A stretch of DNA of 64,000 bases from Paucibacter sediminis (GTDB taxonomy: Bacteria > Pseudomonadota > Gammaproteobacteria > Burkholderiales > Burkholderiaceae_C): positions 682,001-746,000 of the forward strand of contig NZ_CP116346.1 in the NCBI RefSeq assembly GCF_030254645.1, written 5' to 3'. Positions 35,287-43,802 of this stretch are shown here, piece after piece. Positions within the stretch are counted from its first letter, which is position 1, and every line of letters begins with the position of its first letter. A program made the translations under genes and the position numbers. The notes beneath the pieces were generated by a model. That model saw nothing but the letters and a program-made list of their open reading frames with translations, was not told the DNA's origin and ran no database searches.

Positions 35287-36027
35287 ATGCGCCCCGTGAG
35301 CGCCATTCTCCCCGCCAGCACCGCACGCCGCGCGCCCGTCAGCGCCAAGGCGGAGCAGCGCGTGCGCGACATCCTGCGCGTGGGCCGATCGGTCTTTGCC
35401 CAGCGCGGCTACGAGAAGGCCACCACCACCGAGATCGCCAAGCAGCTGGGCATTTCCGAGGCCACCGTGTTCACCTATTTCCGCGGCAAGCGCGAGCTCT
35501 GCATGCGGGTGATCGCCGACTGGTACGACGAGATCATTGCCGCCATCGAGGGTGGCCTGCCGCGCGAGGCCTCGGTGCGCGAGCAGCTGGAGTTCGTGGT
35601 GCACACCCACCTGCGCCTGTTCCTGATCCAGGGCACGGGGCTGTGCGAGCTGGTGCTGTCGGAAGGCCGCAAGCGCGAGGCCGACATGACCAACGCCAAA
35701 GGTGCGGAACAAGGCGCCGAGTTCGGCGAGGCCTTCATCGAGCTGCAACGTCGCTATACCGCACCGCTGATGGACCTGCTCTCGCGCGGCCAGGCCCTGG
35801 GCCAGGTGCGCCAGGACATCCCGCTGCGCATGTTGCGCTCGCTGGTGTTCGGACCGATGGAGCACATGCTCTGGGAGGTCATCATCGCCGGGCGCCAGAT
35901 CGATGTGGACCAGAGCGCGCGCGACCTGGTGGCCCTGCTCTGGCCGGCCCTGCAGACACCCGATGCCGAGCTGCAGGCGCTGCGCCGCCTGCGCAGCGAG
36001 ATCCAGACCGCCTTGCAAGGTAGCTGA
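35287..36027 (+). CDS. TetR-family regulator of the leucine-degradation/biotin operon (LiuQ-like)
   Basis: A 246-residue regulator. The helix-turn-helix (about residues 22-68) reads [30 protein letters not shown] and [16 protein letters not shown]. The C-terminal ligand domain is helical. A TetR regulator (LiuQ) is known to control liu genes in betaproteobacteria, so that role is likely. A TTG start at 35260 would place the operator inside the coding sequence; the ATG at 35287 is preferred. It diverges from mccB with 165 bp between starts. The inducer would be a CoA thioester of the pathway, by analogy. Confidence 0.82.
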   Translation: MRPVSAILPASTARRAPVSAKAEQRVRDILRVGRSVFAQRGYEKATTTEIAKQLGISEATVFTYFRGKRELCMRVIADWYDEIIAAIEGGLPREASVREQLEFVVHTHLRLFLIQGTGLCELVLSEGRKREADMTNAKGAEQGAEFGEAFIELQRRYTAPLMDLLSRGQALGQVRQDIPLRMLRSLVFGPMEHMLWEVIIAGRQIDVDQSARDLVALLWPALQTPDAELQALRRLRSEIQTALQGS

Positions 36028-36101
36028 AGTCACCCCGGGTTACCCCGATGTTTGATGCCGGCAGACCGGCTAGCATCGGCCGACTTTTCATGGAGGGTGA
36101 G

Positions 36102-37706
36102 ATGAAGAAGACGCGATTCCTGCGATTGGCCGCCGTGCCCGCCACGTTGCTGAGTCTGGGCCTGCTGAGCGGCGCCGCCCAGGCCAAGACCCTGGTGTAT
36201 TGCTCCGAAGGTTCGCCCGAGAACTTCACCCCCGCGCTCAACACCACCGGCACCAGCTTCGACACCATCCGCGGCGTGTTCGACAAGCTCACCGCCTTCA
36301 AGCGCGGCAGCACCGAGGTGGTGCCAGGTCTTGCCGAAAGCTGGACCATCTCGCCCGACGGCAAGACCTATACCTTCAAGCTGCGCGCCGGCGTCAAGTT
36401 CCACAGCGTGCCCGGCTTCAAGGCCACGCGCGACTTCAATGCAGACGACGTGGTGTGGAGCTTCGAGCGCCAGTGGAAGGCCGATCACCCCTATGCCAAG
36501 GTCTCGGGCGGCAAGTTCGACTACTTCGCCGACATGGGCCTGAAGGACGATCTGGTGGCGGTGGAGAAGGTGGATCCGCTCACCGTCAAGCTGGTGTTCA
36601 AGCGCCCCAACGCCACCATGCTGGCGAATCTGGCGATGGAGTTCGCCTCCATCCAGTCGGCCGAATATGCCGACGCCCTGGCCAAGCAGAACAAGAAGGA
36701 GCAGTTCGACCAGGTGCCCGTGGGCACCGGCCCCTTCAACTTCGTGATGTACCAGAAGGACGCGGTGATCCGCTACAAGGCCAACAAGGACTATTTCGGC
36801 GAGAAGGCCCTGGTGGACGACCTGGTGTTCGCCATCACGCCCGACCCGACCGCGCGCTACAGCAAGCTCAAGGCCGGCGAATGCCATTTCGCCGCCTACC
36901 CGCGCCCGGCCGACCTGCCCGAGATGCAGAAGGACCCCGCGCTCAAGGTCATCAGCGCGCCCGGCATGAACATCGCCTACTGGGCCTTCAACACGCAGAA
37001 GCCGCCGCTGGACAAGAAGGACGTGCGGCTGGCGCTCTCCATGGCGGTGGACAAGGCGGCGATCCTGAAGGATGTCTACCTGGGTGCCGGCCTGCCCGCC
37101 AAGAACTTCATCCCGCCCACCCTGATGGGCTACAACGACGCCATCAAGGACGTACCCTTCGACCCCGCCAAGGCCAAGGAGCTGCTCGCCAAGTCGGGCC
37201 TCAAGCTGCCGCTGGAGATCGACCTCTGGTACATGCCGGTGCAGCGCCCCTACAACCCCAACGCCAAGCGCATTGCCGAGATGATGCAGTCCGACCTGGC
37301 CAAGGTGGGCGTGAACGCCAAGCTGGTGAGCTACGAGTGGGGCGAGTACCGCAAGCGCCTGCAGCAGGGCGAGCACATGACCGGCATGATGGGCTGGACC
37401 GGCGACAACGGCGACCCCGACAACTTCTTCTTCCTGCACGGTTGCGACGCCGCGCGCGCCGGCGGCCAGAACCTGGCCAAGTGGTGCCACAAGGGCTTTG
37501 ACGACAAGCTCGAACAGGCGCGCGCGCTAACCGACAACAAGGCCCGCGCCAAGCTTTACAGCGAGATGCAGCAGATCGAGCACGACGAGGTGCCCGATTT
37601 CAAGATCGCGCATGGCGTGGTGTTCGAGGTGATGCGCAAGGAAGTCACCGGCTACAAGCAGAGCCCCTTCGGCTCCCATCTGTTCAACGGCGTCGACCTG
37701 AAGTAA
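36102..37706 (+). CDS. dppA: Dipeptide/oligopeptide ABC transporter, periplasmic binding protein
   Basis: A 534-residue family-5 solute-binding protein with a signal peptide (about 1-25, ending GAAQAKT). KTLVYCSEGSPENFTPAL and SWTISPDGKTYTFKLR are typical of DppA. YCSEGSPE and PGMNIAYWAFNTQKPPLDKK are also DppA-like. It binds peptides in the periplasm for the DppBC channel. GGAGGGTGAG precedes the ATG at 36102. It is first gene of dppABCDF. A strong hairpin (37725-37756) follows it, consistent with excess DppA over the membrane parts. Confidence 0.94.
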   Translation: MKKTRFLRLAAVPATLLSLGLLSGAAQAKTLVYCSEGSPENFTPALNTTGTSFDTIRGVFDKLTAFKRGSTEVVPGLAESWTISPDGKTYTFKLRAGVKFHSVPGFKATRDFNADDVVWSFERQWKADHPYAKVSGGKFDYFADMGLKDDLVAVEKVDPLTVKLVFKRPNATMLANLAMEFASIQSAEYADALAKQNKKEQFDQVPVGTGPFNFVMYQKDAVIRYKANKDYFGEKALVDDLVFAITPDPTARYSKLKAGECHFAAYPRPADLPEMQKDPALKVISAPGMNIAYWAFNTQKPPLDKKDVRLALSMAVDKAAILKDVYLGAGLPAKNFIPPTLMGYNDAIKDVPFDPAKAKELLAKSGLKLPLEIDLWYMPVQRPYNPNAKRIAEMMQSDLAKVGVNAKLVSYEWGEYRKRLQQGEHMTGMMGWTGDNGDPDNFFFLHGCDAARAGGQNLAKWCHKGFDDKLEQARALTDNKARAKLYSEMQQIEHDEVPDFKIAHGVVFEVMRKEVTGYKQSPFGSHLFNGVDLK

Positions 37707-37724
37707 ACCCATCAGGGCAAGGCA

Positions 37725-37756
37725 ACGCCCGGCCCCCATGCAACGGGGCCGGGCGT
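37725..37756 (+). terminator. Strong stem-loop between dppA and dppB
   Basis: ACGCCCGGCCCC (37725-37736) pairs perfectly with GGGGCCGGGCGT (37745-37756) around an 8-nt loop, followed by GTTTGTTTGT. This 12-bp GC stem probably stops most transcripts after dppA or protects the dppA mRNA 3' end, giving binding-protein excess. Confidence 0.8.
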
Positions 37757-37784
37757 GTTTGTTTGTCCTTGCCAGCAGCCACCC

Positions 37785-38795
37785 ATGTTCAAGTTCCTGC
37801 TGCGCCGCCTGGCGCTCACCATCCCCACCTTCTTCGCGCTGATGTTCGTCACCTTCGTGGCGATACGCATGGTGCCGGGCGATCCGGTGGAGGCGCGCGT
37901 GGGCGAGCGCGGCATCTCGCCCGAGCGGCTCGCGCAGTTCCGCCACGAGCTGGGGCTGGATCAGCCGGTGTGGAAGCAGTTCGCCGACTACTGCTGGCAG
38001 CTGCTGCATGGCGACTTCGGCACCTCGCTGTCCACCAACGAGAAGGTGCTGACCGAGTTCCTCGCCCTCTTCCCCGCCACCATCGAGCTCTCGCTGTTCG
38101 CGATGCTGCTGGCGGTGCTGATCGGCGTGCCGGCCGGCACCCTGGCCGCGGCCAAGCGCGGCAGCTGGTTCGACCAGACCCTGATGGGGCTCTCGGTCAC
38201 CGGCTACTCGATGCCGATCTTCTGGTGGGGCCTCTTGCTCATCATGTTCGTGGGCGAGCGCTGGGGCCTTACGCCGGTGTCGGGCCGGGTGGATCTGATC
38301 AAGTATTTCTACGAGCCCGTCACCGGCTTCATGGTCATCGATGCCTGGCTCTCGGGCCAGGTCGGTGCGGTAAAGGACGCGCTGCACCACCTGGTGCTGC
38401 CGGGCTTTGTGCTGGGCACCATCCCGCTGGCGGTGATCGCGCGCATGACGCGCTCGTCCATGCTGGAGGTGCTGAGCGAGGACTATGTGCGCACCGCGCG
38501 CGCCAAGGGCCTGCCGGCCTGGCGCGTGGTGGGCGTGCATGCGCTGCGCAATGCGCTGATCCCGGTGGTCACCATCATCGGCCTGCAGGTGGGTACGCTG
38601 CTGGCCGGCGCGGTGCTGACCGAAACCATCTTCTCCTGGCCCGGCATCGGCAAATGGCTGATCGAGTCGATCTCGCGGCGCGACTACCCGGCCCTGCAGG
38701 GCGGCGTGATGCTGGTCTCGGCGGTGGTCATCCTGGTCAATCTCCTGGTCGATCTCAGTTACGGCCTCATCAATCCCCGCATCCGTCATGGCTGA
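37785..38795 (+). CDS. dppB: Dipeptide ABC transporter permease DppB
   Basis: A 336-residue permease with six membrane spans. The N-terminus MFKFLLRRLALTIPTFF and the FVAIRMVPGDPV segment are typical. The EAA loop is DYVRTARAKGLPAWRVVGVHALRNALIP, and the end reads GVMLVSAVVILVNLLVDLSYGLINPRIR, matching DppB. It forms the inner-membrane pore with DppC. It overlaps dppC by 8 bp. Start chosen at the ATG at 37785. Confidence 0.95.
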   Translation: MFKFLLRRLALTIPTFFALMFVTFVAIRMVPGDPVEARVGERGISPERLAQFRHELGLDQPVWKQFADYCWQLLHGDFGTSLSTNEKVLTEFLALFPATIELSLFAMLLAVLIGVPAGTLAAAKRGSWFDQTLMGLSVTGYSMPIFWWGLLLIMFVGERWGLTPVSGRVDLIKYFYEPVTGFMVIDAWLSGQVGAVKDALHHLVLPGFVLGTIPLAVIARMTRSSMLEVLSEDYVRTARAKGLPAWRVVGVHALRNALIPVVTIIGLQVGTLLAGAVLTETIFSWPGIGKWLIESISRRDYPALQGGVMLVSAVVILVNLLVDLSYGLINPRIRHG

Positions 38796-39669
38796 GCTCG
38801 CTGCCCCTCCCTCCCGCTTCAAGGCCTTCTGGTCGGCCTTTGCAGAGAACCGCGGCGCCGTCATCGGCCTCGTGCTGCTCACGCTGATCGTGCTGATGGC
38901 GATCTTTGCCGACCTGATCGCGCCGCATTCGCCCACCGAGCAGTTCCGCGAGGCGGTGCGCGCCCTGCCGGCCTGGGAAGACGGCGGCAGCAACCGCTTC
39001 CTGCTGGGCACCGACGCGCTGGGCCGCGACCAGCTCTCGCGCCTCATCCACGGCGCGCGCATCTCGCTCTTCATCGGCCTGTCGGTGATGGGCGTGGCCC
39101 TGGTGGTCGGCGTGCTGCTGGGCCTGGCCTGCGTCTCGTTCGGCAATGCAGTGGACGTGCTCATCACCCGCTGCATGGATCTCATCATGGCCGTGCCCGG
39201 CCTGGTGCTGGCCATCCTGGTGGTGGCGGTGCTCGGCCCCAGCCTCACCAACACCATCGTGGCCGTGACCCTGGTCTCGCTGCCGCGCTATGTGCGCCTG
39301 CTGCGTGCCTCGGCGCAGGCGGAACTGGGCAAGGACTATGTGACCGCCGCGCGCGTGGCCGGCGTGCGCAAGTGGCGCCTGATGTTCGTCACCGTGCTGC
39401 CCAACTGCCTCTCGCCGCTGATCGTGCAGGCCGCGCTGGGCGTGTCGGACGCCATCCTCGAAGCCGCGGCGCTGGGCTTTCTGGGCCTGGGCGCGCAGCC
39501 GCCCACCGCCGAGTGGGGCACCATGCTGGCCGATGCGCGCGAGTTCATCCGCTCCAACCCCTGGCAGGTCACCCTGCCCGGCCTCGCCATCCTGTTCACC
39601 GTGGTCGCGATCAACCTGACCGGCGACGGTCTGCGTGATGCGCTGGACCCCAAGATGCGTCGCACATGA
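38788..39669 (+). CDS. dppC: Dipeptide ABC transporter permease DppC
   Basis: A 293-residue permease. An N-terminal helix is followed by the OppC/DppC signature [24 protein letters not shown]; the EAA loop is [18 protein letters not shown] and the end is [16 protein letters not shown]. It partners DppB. Its ATG lies 8 bp inside the dppB end, and its stop overlaps dppD (ATGA). Confidence 0.95.
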   Translation: MAELAAPPSRFKAFWSAFAENRGAVIGLVLLTLIVLMAIFADLIAPHSPTEQFREAVRALPAWEDGGSNRFLLGTDALGRDQLSRLIHGARISLFIGLSVMGVALVVGVLLGLACVSFGNAVDVLITRCMDLIMAVPGLVLAILVVAVLGPSLTNTIVAVTLVSLPRYVRLLRASAQAELGKDYVTAARVAGVRKWRLMFVTVLPNCLSPLIVQAALGVSDAILEAAALGFLGLGAQPPTAEWGTMLADAREFIRSNPWQVTLPGLAILFTVVAINLTGDGLRDALDPKMRRT

Positions 39670-40661
39670 GTTCGCTTCTCGATATCAAGGGCCTGACGGT
39701 CCGCTTCGCCACCCGCGGCGGTGCCTTCACGGCCGTCGATGGCGTGGACCTGCAGCTCGCGCCCAACGAGGTGCTGGCCATCGTCGGCGAGTCGGGCTCG
39801 GGCAAGTCGGTGGCCATGCTGGCGCTGATGGGCCTGCTGCCCTGGACCGCCACCGTCACGGCCGAACGCATGGCGTTCGATGGCCATGACCTCGCCAAGC
39901 TCTCGCCGCGCGCACGCCGCCAGATCGTCGGCCGCGACATGGCGATGGTGTTCCAGGAGCCGATGAGCTCGCTGAACCCTTGCTTCACCGTGGGCTACCA
40001 GATCGGCGAGGCCCTGGCCGCGCACACCACGCTGGACCGCCGCGCGCGGCGCGCCCGCGTGATCGAGCTGCTGGAGCGCGTCGGCATCCCGGACGCAGGC
40101 AGGCGCCTGAACGTGTTCCCGCACCAGCTCTCGGGTGGCATGAGCCAGCGCGTCATGATCGCGATGGCACTGGCCTGCTCGCCCAAGCTGCTGATCGCCG
40201 ACGAACCCACCACCGCGCTGGACGTCACCATCCAGGCCCAGATCCTGGACCTGCTGCTGCAGCTGCAGCGCGAGAATGGCATGGGCCTGGTGCTGATCAC
40301 CCACGACCTCGGCGTGGTGGCCGAGACCGCCCACCGCGTGGTGGTGCAGTACGCAGGCCGCCAGGTGGAGTCGGCGGCCGCGGACGCGCTGTTCCGCAAC
40401 CCGCACCACCCCTATACCGCCGCCCTGCTGGCCGCCCTGCCCGAACATGCGGCGCAGGACGGCAGCAAGCTGCTGGCCGCCATCCCCGGCATGGTGCCCG
40501 GCCAGTTCGACCGGCCCCAGGGCTGCTTGTTCGCGCCGCGCTGCGCGCATGCCACCCAGCGCTGTCAAGACCTGGCCCCGGTGCTGGCCGACGAGGCCCT
40601 GGGCCGCGCGCTGTGCCACACCCCGCTGCAGGCGGGTGTGCCTCTGGAGTTGCAGGCATGA
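39666..40661 (+). CDS. dppD: Dipeptide ABC transporter ATP-binding protein DppD
   Basis: A 331-residue ATPase. Walker A is GESGSGKS near residue 40, the ABC signature [15 protein letters not shown], Walker [13 protein letters not shown]. The C-terminal oligopeptide-transporter extension has [14 protein letters not shown], the iron-sulfur-like Cys pattern typical of DppD/OppD. It couples ATP hydrolysis to peptide import with DppF. It overlaps both neighbours by ATGA. Confidence 0.95.
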   Translation: MSSLLDIKGLTVRFATRGGAFTAVDGVDLQLAPNEVLAIVGESGSGKSVAMLALMGLLPWTATVTAERMAFDGHDLAKLSPRARRQIVGRDMAMVFQEPMSSLNPCFTVGYQIGEALAAHTTLDRRARRARVIELLERVGIPDAGRRLNVFPHQLSGGMSQRVMIAMALACSPKLLIADEPTTALDVTIQAQILDLLLQLQRENGMGLVLITHDLGVVAETAHRVVVQYAGRQVESAAADALFRNPHHPYTAALLAALPEHAAQDGSKLLAAIPGMVPGQFDRPQGCLFAPRCAHATQRCQDLAPVLADEALGRALCHTPLQAGVPLELQA

Positions 40662-41632
40662 GCGATCAAAAAGCAGAAATCGTCTTGAAGGCGCGCGATC
40701 TGAAGCGCAGCTACGAGGTGCGGCGCGGCCTGTTTGCCGGCAGTGCCACCGTCCAGGCCCTGGGCGGGGTGAGCTTCGAGGTGGCGCGCGGCCAGACCCT
40801 GGCGGTGGTGGGCGAGTCCGGCTGTGGCAAGTCCACGCTGGCGCGCCTGCTCACCATGATCGAGGCGCCCAGCGCGGGCAGCCTGCAGCTCAAGGGCGTG
40901 GAAGTGGCCACGGCCAGCGAGGAGCAGAAGCGCCTGCTGCGCCGCCAGGTGCAGATCGTGTTCCAGAACCCCTATGGCTCGCTGAACCCGCGCCAGACCG
41001 TCATCGATGCGCTGATGGAGCCGCTGCTGGTGAACGGCATCGGCGACGCCAGCTCGCGCCGCGCCGAGGCCGAAGCGATGATGGCCCGCGTGGGCCTGCG
41101 CCCCGAGCAGGCCGCGCGCTATCCGCATATGTTCTCGGGCGGCCAGCGCCAGCGCGTGGCGATCGCGCGCGCGCTCATGCTCAAGCCCGAGGTGCTGGTG
41201 CTCGACGAGCCGGTCTCGGCCCTGGATGTGTCGATCCGCGCCCAGGTGCTGAACCTGCTGGTGCAGCTGCAGCGCGAGCTGGGCGTGGCCTATGTCTTCA
41301 TCTCGCACGACCTCTCGGTGGTGCGGCACATGGCCGACGAGGTGGCGGTGATGTACCTGGGCCGCATCGTCGAACGCGGCCCGCGCGACGCGGTGTTCGA
41401 GCACCCGGCCCACCCCTACACCCAGGCACTGCTGTCGGCCACGCCCACCGTGGACCCGGCGCTGCGGCGCGAACGCATCATCCTGCAGGGCGAGCTGCCC
41501 TCACCGCTGGCGCCGCCCTCGGGCTGCGCCTTCCATGCACGCTGCCCCAAGGCCGAGGCGCGCTGCTCGGCCGAGGGTCAGGTCTTGCGGGCGTTGGGAG
41601 ACCAGCAGGCTGTCGCCTGCTTCAAGGCCTGA
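40658..41632 (+). CDS. dppF: Dipeptide ABC transporter ATP-binding protein DppF
   Basis: A 324-residue ATPase. Walker A is GESGCGKST, the signature [15 protein letters not shown], Walker [13 protein letters not shown], and the C-terminal Cys cluster is [15 protein letters not shown]. It overlaps dppD by ATGA and ends the transporter operon. An exact copy of the dispersed motif (41575-41588) sits in its last 20 codons, in frame as GQVL. It is convergent with the Hcp-like gene, 13 bp away, with no terminator visible. Confidence 0.95.
   Translation: MSDQKAEIVLKARDLKRSYEVRRGLFAGSATVQALGGVSFEVARGQTLAVVGESGCGKSTLARLLTMIEAPSAGSLQLKGVEVATASEEQKRLLRRQVQIVFQNPYGSLNPRQTVIDALMEPLLVNGIGDASSRRAEAEAMMARVGLRPEQAARYPHMFSGGQRQRVAIARALMLKPEVLVLDEPVSALDVSIRAQVLNLLVQLQRELGVAYVFISHDLSVVRHMADEVAVMYLGRIVERGPRDAVFEHPAHPYTQALLSATPTVDPALRRERIILQGELPSPLAPPSGCAFHARCPKAEARCSAEGQVLRALGDQQAVACFKA
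41575..41588. repeat. Dispersed motif copy 2 (GGGTCAGGTCTTGC)
   Basis: Exact 14-mer match to the motif at 7500, 43187 (reverse) and 46030, here in frame near the C-terminus of dppF. Confidence 0.6.
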
Positions 41633-41645
41633 ACTGAACTCGAAA

Positions 41646-42233
41646 TCAGAAGGCCCTGTTCGCCTTGCAGTCGAAGGTGAAGGTCTTCGGCGTATCCAAG
41701 CCGCCATCGGCCTTCTGCGTGCGGTAGCTGAATTCGAACTTGGACGCGGCCAAGGACACCGACTCGGTGATGCGCGTGCCATCCGAGGCCGCGTCGCTTT
41801 GCTGCACCGAGGTGACAAAAATCTCGCTCAGGACGACGGTGTAGTAGTCCGTGTCGCCCTTGCCAGACACCGAACGGAACGCCAGCGTGCCCTTGGCAAT
41901 GTGCTTGCCAGTCATCACCGCCTCCATCAGCTTCGGGCTGGCAATATCGATGGACTTCATCACGTTCACATCGCCACAGCTGACCTTGCCGGCGCCACCG
42001 CCACCGCCACCGCCGGTGGAGGCAGGATTGGAGAAGCCCTGGGAGTAGGAGCGGATCTCGATCCATTCCTTGTGCTTGGCATCGGTGGATTCGCCCTTGA
42101 TGCCGTCGAGCTGCAGGAACACATCGGTGGCGGCCTGGGTCGGCAGGGCACCGACCGCGGCCAGGGCGCCCGCGAGCATCGGACGGGCCAGACGGCTAAC
42201 CAGCCTGGGCTTGGGATCAGCGGCATCGGACAT
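41646..42233 (-). CDS. Hcp-like type VI tube family protein with N-terminal export signal
   Basis: A 195-residue protein. From about residue 35 it matches the Hcp family: DVFLQLDGIKGESTDAKHKEWIEI, the SYSQGFSNP region, KSIDIASPKLMEAVMTGKH, YYTVVLSEIFVTSV and TFTFDCKANRAF at the end. Typical Hcp (about 160-170 residues) has no signal sequence. Here the first 34 residues form a basic stretch and a hydrophobic helix ending LPTQAA, a plausible signal peptide. A seven-glycine run near residue 82 interrupts the usual loop. AGGAGGT precedes the ATG at 42233. No other type VI genes are in the window. Confidence 0.8.
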   Translation of the reverse strand: MSDAADPKPRLVSRLARPMLAGALAAVGALPTQAATDVFLQLDGIKGESTDAKHKEWIEIRSYSQGFSNPASTGGGGGGGAGKVSCGDVNVMKSIDIASPKLMEAVMTGKHIAKGTLAFRSVSGKGDTDYYTVVLSEIFVTSVQQSDAASDGTRITESVSLAASKFEFSYRTQKADGGLDTPKTFTFDCKANRAF

Positions 42234-42315
42234 AGGACCTCCTGGGGTAGGCAGTGGGCCGATTCTCAAGCGCGCCCCTAGCCACCACAAGCCCCTCCCC
42301 CTAGACTGGCCCCGC

Positions 42316-43743
42316 ATGGACCAAGACAGCTACGACCGCTTGCCCTACCCCGGGAACCCCTACCCGGACACCCATATCGCCCACCTGCACAGCCTCGGGT
42401 GCTGGTTCGGCCTGCGGCCGGCGCCGCCCGAGCAATGCCGGGTGCTGGAGCTGGGCTGCGGCGATGGCGCCAATCTCGCGCCGATGGCGGCGCAGTATCC
42501 GGGCAGCCAGTTCACCGGCCTGGATCTGGCGCGCCAGCCGATCGCGCGCGCCGAGGCGCTGGGCAGGCAGATCGGACTGCAAAACGCCGCCTGGCTGGCG
42601 GCCGACCTGTGCGACTGGCAGCACCAGGGGCCTTACGACTACATCATCGTGCACGGCCTCTACTCCTGGGTGCCGGCGGCGGTGCGCCAGGCCCTGCTGC
42701 AATTGCTGGAGCGGGCGCTGGCGCCGCAGGGCATCGCCTTCGTCAGCTACAATTGCTATCCCGGTTGCCACCGCCGCGCCCAGGTGCGCGAGCTGCTGCG
42801 CTACCACGTCGAGGGCCTCGATTCGGAGCAGGCCCGCCTGAGCGAGGCGCGCGCCCTGCTGCAGTTGCTGATCGGTGCGCGCGCCGAGACCGATGTGGCC
42901 GCGCAGGCCTGGCGGCGTGAGCTGGAACGCGCCGCACGCAGCTCGGACGGCGCGCTCTTCCACGACGACCTGGCCGAGGTCAACCAGCCCTTCTACTTCC
43001 ACGAATTCCTGGCCCAGGCCGAGGGCGCGGGCCTGCAGTTCCTGGCCGAGGCCGAGCTGCCCGCGATGGGTCTGCATGGGCTCTCCATCGAGGCGCGCAC
43101 CGCGCTGGGCCAGCTGGACCCGCTGGCGCGCGAGCAGTACCTGGACTTCGTGCGCGAACGGCGTTTCCGGCAAAGCCTCCTGTGCCGGCAAGACCTGACC
43201 CCGAATCGCCAGCCCGCGGCCGGCCAGCTGGCGGCCTACCACCTCAGCGCCGATCTCAAGCTGCAAGGCGAGCTCGACGCCACCGCCCCGCACAGCCAGC
43301 AGACCGTGATGCGCGACGCCCTGCAGGCCCTGCAGGCGGCGGCGCCGCGCAGCCTGCCGGTGCCGGCGCTGCTGGCCAGCCTCATGCAGCTGCACGCACC
43401 GGCCCACCACGAGGCCGGCCTGCTGGCCATTCTGTATGCCGGGCTGATGAGCGGGCTGGCGCGCCTGCATGCGCAGGCCCTGGCGCTGCCCGAACAGGTG
43501 GGCGCCCGCCCGGTCGCCAGCGCGGTCGCCCGGGCGCAGCTGCGGCTGGAGCCCGGCTGCGACACGATCACCACCCTGCGCCACGACATGCTGCGGCTGG
43601 ACGAGCCCATCGTGCGCGAACTGCTGCCGCTGCTGGACGGCAGCCGCGATCGCGCCGCGCTGGCCGCCGCGCTCGGCCTGGATGCGGCCACCCTGGATGC
43701 CCATCTGCGCAAGCTGAACGATCTGGCCCTGTTCAGCGCTTGA
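42316..43743 (+). CDS. Class I SAM methyltransferase with C-terminal regulatory domain (PKMT-like)
   Basis: A 475-residue protein. The N-terminal Rossmann methyltransferase (about 1-210) carries the SAM motif LELGCGDGANL near residue 46 and FTGLDLARQPI. The middle matches the methyltransferase regulatory domain family (FFHEFL-like FYFHEFLAQAEGAGL), and the C-terminus is a winged-helix-like region (LDGSRDRAALAAALGLD). The layout is like rickettsial protein-lysine methyltransferases that modify outer membrane proteins, but the target here is unknown. It starts 82 bp from the divergent Hcp-like gene. A reverse copy of the dispersed motif lies in frame (43187-43202, RQDLTP). Confidence 0.85.
   Translation: MDQDSYDRLPYPGNPYPDTHIAHLHSLGCWFGLRPAPPEQCRVLELGCGDGANLAPMAAQYPGSQFTGLDLARQPIARAEALGRQIGLQNAAWLAADLCDWQHQGPYDYIIVHGLYSWVPAAVRQALLQLLERALAPQGIAFVSYNCYPGCHRRAQVRELLRYHVEGLDSEQARLSEARALLQLLIGARAETDVAAQAWRRELERAARSSDGALFHDDLAEVNQPFYFHEFLAQAEGAGLQFLAEAELPAMGLHGLSIEARTALGQLDPLAREQYLDFVRERRFRQSLLCRQDLTPNRQPAAGQLAAYHLSADLKLQGELDATAPHSQQTVMRDALQALQAAAPRSLPVPALLASLMQLHAPAHHEAGLLAILYAGLMSGLARLHAQALALPEQVGARPVASAVARAQLRLEPGCDTITTLRHDMLRLDEPIVRELLPLLDGSRDRAALAAALGLDAATLDAHLRKLNDLALFSA
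43187..43202. repeat. Dispersed motif copy 3 (reverse orientation)
   Basis: GGCAAGACCTGACCCC, the reverse complement of GGGGTCAGGTCTTGCC. It lies in frame in the methyltransferase gene. Confidence 0.6.
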
Positions 43744-43802
43744 GCGCCTCGCCCCTCTTGGCTACTATCGCCGCACAGGCCCAGCCAGGCCCAGGAGGAG
43801 GC

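Noticed and set aside
41646..42233. A type VI secretion locus around the Hcp-like gene
   Set aside because: No VgrG, TssB/C, ClpV or other type VI gene is found in the window.
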